Shown here one piece after another: positions 25,451 through 34,700 of a stretch of DNA of 64,000 nucleotides. This DNA comes from an uncultured Prevotella sp. (GTDB lineage: Bacteria; Bacteroidota; Bacteroidia; Bacteroidales; Bacteroidaceae): contig CAMVAI010000003.1 in assembly GCA_947165435.1 (NCBI GenBank), positions 24,548 to 88,547 of the forward strand, given 5' to 3'. The notes beneath the pieces were generated by a model that had not been told where the DNA came from, did no database searches, and saw nothing but the letters and a program-made list of their open reading frames with translations. A program made the translations under genes and the position numbers. Positions within the stretch are counted from its first letter, which is position 1, and the number at the start of each line of letters is the position of its first letter.

Positions 25451-26401
25451 AATTGCCAAATATTGTCGAGGTGCTTTGCGAGAAAGCCAATTGCCTATGC
25501 GTTGTTTAATATTATTAGAGAATCGTAAATCTGGCGCCAAAGTGTAAAGGAACCTCAACATATTTACGCGATCTGTGACTTTGTTAATGTATTTCAAAAG
25601 TCGATATATCAAATTGTAATAAGTGCCCAAAAGACTCTTTATAATAGCCTTTCTGGCTTCAGGTGTTATACCTTCGCTTTTGGTTAGCTCCCATGTTGCA
25701 GCGATGGCTGTGCATAAGTCATGAGCTTTCTCCATATTGAAGGAGTTGGGGGCGGAAGCTGAACAATGCCCTTTACGGTAGACATTTAGAATTAGATTCG
25801 TTTTTATGCACTTAGTCGCTTTTAAATAGCATTCATGGGTAAAGGGAATGTCTTGGAATCGAATGCCTGGTATAAATGAGAGATGGTTATCTATGATGAA
25901 GCTTCTTCGAAATAGTTTGTTCCATACATAACATGCTTTCAACTCATTAAGCGATTCTAAACTTGTCATGTTTCTAAATAGCATATTGGGTTGCTCTATT
26001 CTACCGTTTGATAGCTCATCGATCTCTTGGTTATTCATTATCAGATAGTTGGCTTCCACAATATCTGCCTTTGTCTCCAAAGCTTTATCTAACAAGATGG
26101 ACAGACTGTTCTCTGTCAATAAGTCATCGGAGTCGGGCATTATAATATATTCTCCTTTTGCCACTGCGATACCATTGTTTCGTGCAACGGACAGACTGAG
26201 ATTCTCTTGATTGATAACAGTAATATTACTATGAGCCTGTATGATATCAGCAATCATTTCCATGCTACGGTCTGTCGATCCGTCATTCACTATGATGACT
26301 TCAAATCGGGAGTCATCAAGGTCTTGTTTGAAAATACTTTCCAAACAAGGGCGGACATATTCCTCGACGTTGTATACAGGGACGATGATGCTTAAATCCA
26401 T
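25427..26401 (-). CDS. Glycosyltransferase family 2
   Basis: MDLSIIVPVYNVEEYVRPCLESIFKQ, VNDGSTDRS, MPDSDD. Confidence 0.93.
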   Translation of the reverse strand: MDLSIIVPVYNVEEYVRPCLESIFKQDLDDSRFEVIIVNDGSTDRSMEMIADIIQAHSNITVINQENLSLSVARNNGIAVAKGEYIIMPDSDDLLTENSLSILLDKALETKADIVEANYLIMNNQEIDELSNGRIEQPNMLFRNMTSLESLNELKACYVWNKLFRRSFIIDNHLSFIPGIRFQDIPFTHECYLKATKCIKTNLILNVYRKGHCSASAPNSFNMEKAHDLCTAIAATWELTKSEGITPEARKAIIKSLLGTYYNLIYRLLKYINKVTDRVNMLRFLYTLAPDLRFSNNIKQRIGNWLSRKAPRQYLAILSVRWKK

Positions 26402-26517
26402 ATCTTTTTATGAATTTGTTTAGTTAAATAGTCAAGTTTCCACTTGCAAATATACGATATTTGTTTAATTTGTCCAAATGTTTTGCCGAAAAAATATAAA
26501 GTCGGTACTCTATTTTG

Positions 26518-26554
26518 CCTCTTATCGTGATATCGTGATATCGTGACGCGTGAC
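26518..26554 (+). repeat. Iterated CGTGAC inverted repeat, left copy (pairs with 28238-28274)
   Basis: cctcttatcgtgatatcgtgatatcgtgacgcgtgac; 36/37 identity to the reverse complement of 28238-28274. Confidence 0.95.
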
Positions 26555-26559
26555 AAAAA

Positions 26560-26583
26560 GAGCGTCGGCAAATGCCGACGCTC
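26560..26583. terminator. Perfect 11-bp stem hairpin
   Basis: GAGCGTCGGCA-AA-TGCCGACGCTC. Confidence 0.7.
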
Positions 26584-26624
26584 CCCCTGTCAAACAACCA
26601 TTTTACTAACAAAGAAACTACTTT

Positions 26625-26744
26625 CTAAAAGTACAGAGGACCGAACCCCGCACATGACGTTGTGGTGATCGCTGTAGCGAACGCCGTGATTGCAGCTACT
26701 AACACCTTCACTACAATATCAACCATTCTCTTGCTCAGCTTCAT
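26625..26744 (-). CDS. Smalltalk-like small protein (39 aa)
   Basis: MKLSKRMVDIVVKVLVAAITAFATAITTTSCAGFGPLYF; ATGA overlap with the upstream HU gene. This ORF is not in the supplied track. Confidence 0.6.
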   Translation of the reverse strand: MKLSKRMVDIVVKVLVAAITAFATAITTTSCAGFGPLYF

Positions 26745-27265
26745 ACGCCAACTGTCTTTAACCAATCGGAATACGACAACAGCTGCAGGGCTTTCACTTC
26801 CTCACCGCCCTCTTCAGAACGGGTCGTAACCTCGGTGAACACGCCAGCAAGCTCGGGGCTTGCCTTGCGCTTGAACTCGTAGGCCGTGAGGTTGTCGTCC
26901 ATCGTTGAATCGGGGCGGAAGCGCATGCGCACACCCAGGACGTCGGTCGCGGGGTTGTACTTCAGCGGGTCATCGGCCCCCCTTGAATGGAGGGTGGGGT
27001 AGAACACGCCCAGCTTGTCAATCTTGACGCTGACACCCTGCGACAGCAGCTCGGGGATACATTGGCTAATCTGCCCAATCACAGCAGCCACCAGAGGACG
27101 GGGCACGCCGATGACGTGCTTTGCTACATGGTCAATGAAGCCACGCTGGCTCAGACCTTCGCGCTGAACGACTTCGGAGTAGAAGTTGCCATAACCAGCG
27201 CTCTTTCTGTTGTTGTTCTTGCGCATACCATAGTGCAGAACAAGATTTTCACGTAAACCTGCCAT
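26741..27265 (-). CDS. HU-family DNA-binding protein
   Basis: QREGLSQRGFIDHVAKHVIGVPRPLVAAVIGQISQCIPELLSQGVSVKIDKLGVFYPT, RFRPDS. Confidence 0.85.
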   Translation of the reverse strand: MAGLRENLVLHYGMRKNNNRKSAGYGNFYSEVVQREGLSQRGFIDHVAKHVIGVPRPLVAAVIGQISQCIPELLSQGVSVKIDKLGVFYPTLHSRGADDPLKYNPATDVLGVRMRFRPDSTMDDNLTAYEFKRKASPELAGVFTEVTTRSEEGGEEVKALQLLSYSDWLKTVGV

Positions 27266-27285
27266 AATTATCTTATTTTTTTAGT

Positions 27286-27807
27286 TTATTCAGAATGAGC
27301 ACGCTTGTACTCGTCCATGGGAAGCAGCACCTCTACCGTCTGGTCACCGACCTTGACATCCGTGTAGATGCCTGCGATTGTCATTGCCGTCTTGTCTTTG
27401 AGCGACTTCGACGTAAGATTGTCCAGCTTCGTCGAATCGGGGCGGAAGCGGAGCCGAAGACCGTTTATCACGGCATTAGCCGAGGGAGCACCCTCCTTCA
27501 TTTTTTCCAGCGTGATACCGCCGCCGGGGTTTTCGATGGTCGGATAGAAGATGCCGATGCCGTCCAGCTTGACGCTTACGCCCTGCGCCACCAGTTCGGG
27601 GATACACGTTACCACGGTTTCCAGCACTGCCGCTGTCATGCTCTCGGTGATGCCGGGGATGTGTGCCGTCACGTGATTGATGAAACCTCGCTGGGTCAAC
27701 CCGTCGCGCTGCACAACCTTACCGTAGAATTTGCCATAGCCTGCCGACTTCCTGTTCTTGTTCTTCCGCAGGCCAATAGAAAGTTTTTGTTTGCGATCGA
27801 TTGCCAT
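27286..27807 (-). CDS. HU-family DNA-binding protein (paralogue)
   Basis: QRDGLTQRGFINHVTAHIPGITESMTAAVLETVVTCIPELVAQGVSVKLDGIGIFYPT, LRFRPDSTKLDNLTSKSL. Confidence 0.85.
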   Translation of the reverse strand: MAIDRKQKLSIGLRKNKNRKSAGYGKFYGKVVQRDGLTQRGFINHVTAHIPGITESMTAAVLETVVTCIPELVAQGVSVKLDGIGIFYPTIENPGGGITLEKMKEGAPSANAVINGLRLRFRPDSTKLDNLTSKSLKDKTAMTIAGIYTDVKVGDQTVEVLLPMDEYKRAHSE

Positions 27808-28237
27808 ATCACTAATTTTGAGTTGAAAACTTGTCGTTGTTGCCTTTGGCTCGCCCCCATCGGCTAACTTGTACCCTTTGTGGGTTACCGCTTACTTAAT
27901 CCGTCCTTGCGGCCGTCGAGGCGGCGTATAGCGGGTCGCTACATAGGAGATACTTGACGACGGTGCAAAGGTAAGTAAAATCCATGAGCACGGCAAGCGG
28001 GTCGCGCACACGCGGGTGCCTACGCGCGTGCCTCCGCGTACATTATTATAAGCTACGGTTCAGAAATTAAATATCCTTAACTGCGCTTTAACGTTTTTTT
28101 TGTCCTGTTAACGAAAAATAGCGACTTTTGCAGCCCGAAATCACTTTTTAATTAAAAACAATTCTAAAACGTATATGCTATGAACATTGATTTAGTAGGA
28201 AAAGTGCAGTAGCGGACTACAAGAGGGTATGAATGCC

Positions 28238-28274
28238 GTCACGCGTCACGATATCACGATGTCACGATAAGAGG
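28238..28274 (-). repeat. Iterated CGTGAC inverted repeat, right copy (pairs with 26518-26554)
   Basis: gtcacgcgtcacgatatcacgatgtcacgataagagg. Confidence 0.95.
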
Positions 28275-28346
28275 TAGCACAGAATTAAATTATAATAATA
28301 ATTACTATAGTAATTATATATAATTTTGATTTTCAGATATTTAGCA

Positions 28347-28386
28347 GTCGCTTATCGTGACAACGTGACATCGTGACACGTGACAA
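28347..28386 (+). repeat. 40-bp iterated CGTGAC inverted repeat, left copy
   Basis: gtcgcttatcgtgacaacgtgacatcgtgacacgtgacaa; perfect reverse complement at 28843-28882. Confidence 0.97.
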
Positions 28387-28420
28387 TCACGTGTATTAAG
28401 ACACAAACAATCTAAGTAAA

Positions 28421-28671
28421 ATGAAAAAGCCAATCAAAATCAGAGGAACGGGTGCTTACTACGAAGATAACACCTTCGAGTTTACCCCACAGAAGGAGGG
28501 CAACCCCCAACGTTCCTGCAACGGTTCACTAAATGGGGGATAGGTTTTGACGAACTGTTCGTATGCAGGCGCAAATCAATTGGCAGTATATGGATCCACA
28601 TAGGCATACCCAATGACGGTTCTCTGTTCCTCGGTTCGCGTATGAAAGTAAGCTTAATGGAATATGAATGA
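28421..28671 (+). pseudogene. Degraded ORF remnant (MKKPIKIRGTGAYYEDNTFEFTPQKEGNPQ... with later fragment FDELFVCRRKSIGSIWIHIGIPNDGSLFLGSRMKVSLMEYE)
   Basis: Coding-like sequence in two frames without a continuous ORF. Confidence 0.45.
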
Positions 28672-28831
28672 GCCGAAGTTCATCGAAGTGCCAAACAAAA
28701 TTGGCTATGATGGTTGCGCCGATTGCATCTTATATTTCGAGTGTTTTTCTTCTGAATGCGTTGCAAAAACAGGCTACCACTGGGAGTTGAACCCGAAATA
28801 TAAAGAAAATAAAAGAAAGAGAGCGGTGTAA
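28664..28831 (+). CDS. Small Cys-rich ORF (55 aa)
   Basis: MNEPKFIEVPNKIGYDGCADCILYFECFSSECVAKTGYHWELNPKYKENKRKRAV; followed directly by a terminator. Confidence 0.45.
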   Translation: MNEPKFIEVPNKIGYDGCADCILYFECFSSECVAKTGYHWELNPKYKENKRKRAV

Positions 28832-28844
28832 AACCGCTCTTTTT
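28820..28844 (+). terminator. Intrinsic terminator
   Basis: AGAGCGG-TGTAAAA-CCGCTCT-TTTT. Confidence 0.8.
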
Positions 28845-28882
28845 GTCACGTGTCACGATGTCACGTTGTCACGATAAGCGAC
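28843..28882 (-). repeat. 40-bp iterated CGTGAC inverted repeat, right copy
   Basis: ttgtcacgtgtcacgatgtcacgttgtcacgataagcgac. Confidence 0.97.
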
Positions 28883-29045
28883 TAAAACGAGGTGGACTAC
28901 AAGAACACCGAGGGCGACACCATCCGCAACGTGAAGAGCACGCCGGCCATCGCCGTACCCACAAATCCCCCCTCTTCGGCCATCAGTGGCGGGAGAGGGG
29001 GCGGTTACCTGGCAAAGATTAAGGTTCTCTCTTTTGAGAGCGACG

Positions 29046-29753
29046 TTAGTCGATTTGCAGCGTGAAACCGAAAACCAGGTATGCTTTCTGCGAACAGGGG
29101 TTGCCTGTCAGCTGTGCGAAGATGGGGATGGAGAACGAGTCGGTCACGCGGATGTCTTTCGTAGCCCGCAGCGAGAGGTTGGTCACGGCGAAGCCGCTGG
29201 TGCCGTACGACGTCGTGGCGAACGGCACGACACCGGCAGTGGCTGTCCAGTCGACGGTGGCGAGGCGGAAGGAGACGCTGGCCTCCATGTAGCTGCTGTA
29301 GGCCCGTCGGCCGCTCTTGTTCTGGCCGTCGTTGCCGGCGAAGTTGGTGTACCACTGCAGGGCGACGGGACCGAAGTCGTAGCCGATGTTGGCTTCAAAG
29401 ACGTGGTTCGTCGAGTGGGTGTTGTACTTGAAGTAGCGTGCGTCGGGGTCGAGGCCCTCGGAGAACCAGTAGTCGGTGATGCCGATATTAAAGCCGCCGA
29501 TGCTGTAGGCCAGCGTGAGGTCAAACTCCTTCACGTCGTCCTTGTTCGACAGTCCGTAGGAGCCCCATGCTGTCAGCGACAGACCTTTATAGCCTATTCC
29601 GAGCGTCGGCTGCACGGCCACGTCGCCACACTTCAGGCCACGCCAGATATACTCGTTCACGAAATCGGCCTTGATGGTCGTTTCTACTTTATCCTGTGCA
29701 AGGGCGGTGCCACTAAGCACCAGTCCCATTGCAAATAAAACAATCTTTTTCAT
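29046..29753 (-). CDS. TorF-like putative outer-membrane porin
   Basis: Signal peptide; KADFVNEYIWRGLKCGDVAVQPTLGIGYKGLSLTAWGSYG beta-barrel pattern; next to amtB. Confidence 0.7.
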   Translation of the reverse strand: MKKIVLFAMGLVLSGTALAQDKVETTIKADFVNEYIWRGLKCGDVAVQPTLGIGYKGLSLTAWGSYGLSNKDDVKEFDLTLAYSIGGFNIGITDYWFSEGLDPDARYFKYNTHSTNHVFEANIGYDFGPVALQWYTNFAGNDGQNKSGRRAYSSYMEASVSFRLATVDWTATAGVVPFATTSYGTSGFAVTNLSLRATKDIRVTDSFSIPIFAQLTGNPCSQKAYLVFGFTLQID

Positions 29754-29810
29754 ACCTTATATTATTAATGTACCATAGCGGTAGCAAATTATTCACTTTT
29801 AACTGTTCAC

Positions 29811-31064
29811 TTAGTTATAGCACGACTCGCCGTGCTCGTAGATGTCGAGCCCTTCGTCCTCGATGCGCTCGTCGACGCGCAGGCCGTGCAGGCGCTTGAT
29901 GCCGTAGAAAAGCACGATGCCGCAAAGGGCCGCCCAGAGGTCGATGACGAGGATGCCGAACGTCTGGGCCCCGAAGAATCCCCAGCCATAGCCGTAGAGG
30001 GCACCGTTAGAGGTGGAGAGCAGACCGGTCAAGAGCGTGCCGAGGATGCCGCATACACCGTGTACGCTGCTGGCTCCCACGGGGTCGTCGATGTGCAGTC
30101 GGTGGTCGATGAACTCGATGGCATAGACCAGCACCAGGCCGCAGACCAGTCCGATGACAACAGCTCCGAAGGGCGACACCAAGTCGCATCCGGCGGTGAT
30201 GCCCACCAGTCCGGCCAGCACGCCGTTGAGCGTCAGCGAGAGCGACGGCTTGCCATATTTTATATAGGTAAGGAACATCGTGGCCGTTCCGCCCGCCACG
30301 GCGGCGAGGTTGGTGGTCAGGAACACATGACTGATGGCCACGCGGTTCACCTCACCGCTTGCCGCCAGCTGCGAGCCGGGGTTGAAGCCGAACCAGCCGA
30401 GCCAGAGGATGAACACGCCCAGCGCGGCCATGGCCAGGTTGTGGCCGGGAATGGCGCGGCTCTTGCCGTCCGGGCCATACTTGCCTCGGCGCGGGCCGAG
30501 GGCGATGGCTCCCACCAGGGCCAGCACGCCGCCCACCGAGTGGACGATGGCCGAACCGGCGAAGTCGTGGAACACGTCGCCGAACGTCGTCATCATAAAC
30601 CCGTCGTCAGCCGCATTGCATAGCCATCCGCCGCCCCACGTCCAGTGGCCCTCGATGGGGTAGATGAGCAGCGAGATGACGGCTGAATAGACCAGGTACA
30701 TCGAGAACTTCGTCCGCTCGGCCATGGCTCCGCTGACGATGGTGGCGGAGGTGGCGCAGAAGACGGTCTCGAAAATCAGGAAGCCCTCCACGGGCAATTC
30801 ACCTTTATAAAATGAGAGGTCGCCCCAGTTTGGCGCTCCGATGAAGCCCGCGCCCTCGCTGCCGAACATGAATCCGAAGCCGAGGAAGAAGAACAGCAGC
30901 GAGCCGAACATGAAGTCGACGAAGTTCTTCATCAGGATGTTGGCCGTGTTCTTCGAGCGAGTAAAACCCGCCTCGCACAGCGCGAAGCCCGGCTGCATCC
31001 AGAACACCAGCATGGCTGCCAAGAGCATCCATACGGTATCGAGTGATAATCCTATTTCGTTCAT
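29811..31064 (-). CDS. amtB: Ammonium transporter
   Basis: FWMQPGFALCEAGFTRSKNT, GHWTWGGGWL, DFAGSAIVHSVGG, LGWFGFNPGS, VHGVCGILGTLLTG. Confidence 0.97.
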   Translation of the reverse strand: MNEIGLSLDTVWMLLAAMLVFWMQPGFALCEAGFTRSKNTANILMKNFVDFMFGSLLFFFLGFGFMFGSEGAGFIGAPNWGDLSFYKGELPVEGFLIFETVFCATSATIVSGAMAERTKFSMYLVYSAVISLLIYPIEGHWTWGGGWLCNAADDGFMMTTFGDVFHDFAGSAIVHSVGGVLALVGAIALGPRRGKYGPDGKSRAIPGHNLAMAALGVFILWLGWFGFNPGSQLAASGEVNRVAISHVFLTTNLAAVAGGTATMFLTYIKYGKPSLSLTLNGVLAGLVGITAGCDLVSPFGAVVIGLVCGLVLVYAIEFIDHRLHIDDPVGASSVHGVCGILGTLLTGLLSTSNGALYGYGWGFFGAQTFGILVIDLWAALCGIVLFYGIKRLHGLRVDERIEDEGLDIYEHGESCYN

Positions 31065-31100
31065 ATCGTAAAAGTTTTTGTGTTTGTGTTGTTATCCTTC

Positions 31101-31448
31101 TTACTTCTTGTCGCGCAAAACCGTGTCGCCGTGCTCGCCGGTGCGTATCGACCAGGTGTCGATGACGTCGCTCACGAAGATGCGCCCGTCGCCCACCTGG
31201 CCGGTCCGTGCCACCCGTAATATGACGTCCACCGTGGGCTGCATGATGACGTCGCGGCAGACGATGGTGATGGCCACGCGCTCGATGACGTCGGTAGAGT
31301 ACTGCACGCCGCGGTAGATGCGCTCCTGGCGGCTCTGCCCGATGCCATGCACGTCGTGGTACTCGAACCAGTCGATGTCCGAGTGCAGCAGGGCGTCCTT
31401 CAGCTCCTCGAACTTGGTCTTGCGGATGATTGCTTCAATCCTTTTCAT
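31101..31448 (-). CDS. glnK: P-II family nitrogen regulator
   Basis: MKRIEAIIRKTKFEELKDAL, RVARTGQVGDGRIFVSDV. Confidence 0.92.
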   Translation of the reverse strand: MKRIEAIIRKTKFEELKDALLHSDIDWFEYHDVHGIGQSRQERIYRGVQYSTDVIERVAITIVCRDVIMQPTVDVILRVARTGQVGDGRIFVSDVIDTWSIRTGEHGDTVLRDKK

Positions 31449-31706
31449 ACCTTTTTCCCTTTTTAATGTGAATACTTAGTTTCTGTGTCGTCTTGCAAGA
31501 TTACGGCGGCAAAGGTACGGCGATTCTTGGAAAAATGATGCATAAACTTGCAACTTTCCACCAAAAAAATCGGCAGAAATGACAAAGTGTAAACATTTAT
31601 GCAGGTTGGCAACCCGTTTTCTTTTCGTTTTGTCATAAAACAAGCTGTTTTCATGGCAAAATGATAGTTGTGTACGATTATCAAACAAAATTATGCCACC
31701 ATTTCG

Positions 31707-31738
31707 CTTGTTTTACTAACTATTTGTATTATCTTTGC
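31707..31738 (+). promoter_or_regulatory. Bacteroidales-type promoter upstream of gltB
   Basis: CTTG, 19-nt spacer, TATCTTTGC. Confidence 0.6.
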
Positions 31739-31778
31739 ACCCGAAATCGAGACAAAAGAAAGATTAAACAAGGATAAT

Positions 31779-34700
31779 ATGACAAAAAGTAAATTAGACG
31801 GACTATATCAGCCGCAGTATGAGCACGATGCCTGCGGTGTGGGCATGGTGGTGAACATCCACGGCGGCAAGAGCCACGAACTGGTGGACCAGGCCTTGAA
31901 GGTGCTGGAGAACATGGAGCACCGCGGTGCCGAGACGCGCGACGGAACGGGCGACGGTGCGGGCATCATGCTGCAGATACCGCATGAGTTCATCCTGCTG
32001 CAGGGCATCCCCGTGCCCGAGAAGGGTAAGTACGGCACGGGCCTGGTCTTCCTGCCCAAGGACGAGACGGCGCAGCAGCAGATCCTCTCCGTCATGATAG
32101 AGGAGATAGAGCGCGAGGGCCTGCAGCTGATGCACCTGCGCACAGTGCCCACCTGCCCCGAGGTGCTGGGCGAGGCGGCACGGCGCGTGGAACCGGCCAT
32201 CAAGCAGGTGTTTGTGACGAGCAGCCTCACCCCCGACCCCTCTCCGAAGGGAGAGGGGAGTGATTACCTTCAGGGCAGTGTTTCTGAGCTTGACCGTAAG
32301 CTATATATAATAAGGAAAAGGATAGAGCGGAGACTTGCCGAGTTGGCAAAAGTATCTACTCCCCTCTCCAATCGGAGAGGGGTTGGGGGTGAGGCGTATA
32401 TTTGCTCATTATCAACCAAAAACATTATATATAAGGGAATGCTGGCCAGCGGACAGCTGCGTCGGTATTTCCCTGACCTGTCGAGTCCCTACCTGACAAG
32501 CGGACTGGCACTGGTACATTCACGATTCTCAACCAACACATTCCCCACATGGTCACTGGCCCAGCCCTTCCGCTTGCTGGCTCACAACGGCGAGATCAAC
32601 ACCATCCGTGGCAACCGGGGGTGGATGAAGGCCCGCGAGAGCGTGCTGTCGAGCGAGGCACTGGGCGACATCCGGGAGATTTCGCCCATCGTCGAGGAGG
32701 GCATGTCGGACTCGGCCTCGCTCGACAATGTGTTCGAGTTCCTTACCATGAGCGGCATGTCGCTGCCGCAGGCCATGGCGATACTTGTGCCGGAATCGTT
32801 CAACGACAAGAATCCCATCAGCGAGGACCTGAAGGCCTTCTACGAATACCACTCGATACTGATGGAGCCGTGGGACGGGCCCGCCGCCCTGCTCTTCAGC
32901 GACGGTCGCTATGCCGGCGGCATGCTGGATCGTAACGGTTTGCGCCCCAGTCGCTACACCATTACCCGGCAGGGCATGATGGTGGTGGCCAGCGAGGTGG
33001 GCGTAATGGATTTCGAGCCTGGCGATGTGGTATCGAAAGGACGGTTGCAGCCCGGCAAGATTCTGCTCATCGACACGCAGGAGGGCAGGATATATTATGA
33101 TGGCGAAATCAAAGAGCAGTTGGCCAAAGCCCATCCCTATCGTGAATGGCTCAGTGAGAACCGTGTGCAGTTGGAGAAATTGAAGAGTGGTCGCCACGTG
33201 GAGAACAGCGTGGACCATCTGCAGCAGCGGCTCATCCAGTTTGGCTACGGCCAGGAGGACATCGACCGCACCATCATTCCGATGGCTGCAGCCGGTCAGG
33301 AACCCGTGGCCGCGATGGGCAATGACACGCCACTGGCCGTCATCAGTGACCGTCCGCAGTTGCTTTTCAACTATTTCCGTCAGCAGTTTGCACAGGTGAC
33401 GAATCCTGCCATCGATCCTATTCGGGAAGAACTGGTGATGTCATTGACAGAGTATATCGGTGCTGTGGGAACTAATATCCTGACACCTGATGCCTCCAAC
33501 TGCAAAATGGTTCGCTTGCCGCAACCCGTGCTGACCAACACTCAGCTTGACATATTGTGTAATATCCGCTATAAAGGATTTAAAACGAAGAAACTATTCA
33601 TGTCGTTTGAAATCTCGAAAGGCGAGGAAGGGTTGCGCCAGTCACTCGACAATCTCTGCAAAGCAGCCGAGGCAAGTGTTGACGAGGGCGTAAACTACAT
33701 CATTCTCACTGACCGTAATCTTGATGATCAGCAGGCTGCAATCCCTTCGCTGCTGGCTGTGAGCGCTGTCCACCACTATCTTATCAGTGTTGGCAAGCGA
33801 GTTCAGACGGCTCTTATCGTGGAGAGTGGCGAAATTCGCGAGACGATGCATGCAGCATTATTGTTGGGCTATGGTGCAAGTGCGCTGTGTCCGTATATGG
33901 CCTTTGCTATCTTGGATGACCTGGTAAAGAGAGGGAAGATTCAGGAAGACTACGAGACAGCCGAGAACCATTATATCCATGCCGTTGATAAAGGACTGAA
34001 GAAGATCATGTCGAAGATGGGCATCTCTACTATCCGCAGTTATCGTGGTGCGAAGATCTTTGAGAGTATAGGGCTCGGCGAGCCTTTGTTGCGCAGGTAC
34101 TTTGGCACTGCGACAAGTACTGTCGGCGGCATCGGTCTAAAGGAAATAGCCCGAGATGCCATCCGTTTCAGTTCGCTTTCTGCACAAAACGCTCCACTAA
34201 AGAATCACGGACAGTTCTCTTGGCGTAAGGATGGTATCAAGCATGCCTGGACTCCTGAGACAATCTATCGCCTGCAGATTGCCACCCGTACGGGGGACTA
34301 CCAGAAGTTCAAGGAGTGGTCGGTCATGGCAGACGAGAAGGATAGCCCTATTTTCATCCGCGACTTCTTCGGCTGGAAGAAGGCAGACAGGCCGACTCCG
34401 ATTGACGAGATTGAACCCGTGGAATCAATCGTGAAGCATTTTGTGACGGGTGCCATGTCGTTTGGTGCATTGAGCATCGAAGCGCATGAAGCGTTAGCCT
34501 TGGCGATGAACAAGCTCGGCACTCGTTCAAATACAGGCGAGGGCGGAGAGGACAATGCCCGTTACCATACTGAGGTAGATGGCGTGAGCCTCAGCAGTAA
34601 GACCAAGCAGATAGCAAGCGGTCGTTTTGGAGTGACGGCTGAGTATCTTGTGAATGCCGAAGAGATACAGATAAAGGTGGCCCAGGGCGCCAAGCCTGGT

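Noticed and set aside
28883-29064. Short open frame VDYKNTEGDTIRNVKSTPAIAVPTNPPSSAISGGRGGGYLAK...
   Set aside because: Looks like a gene tail fragment with a GC-rich hairpin; too short and without a start or family evidence to call.
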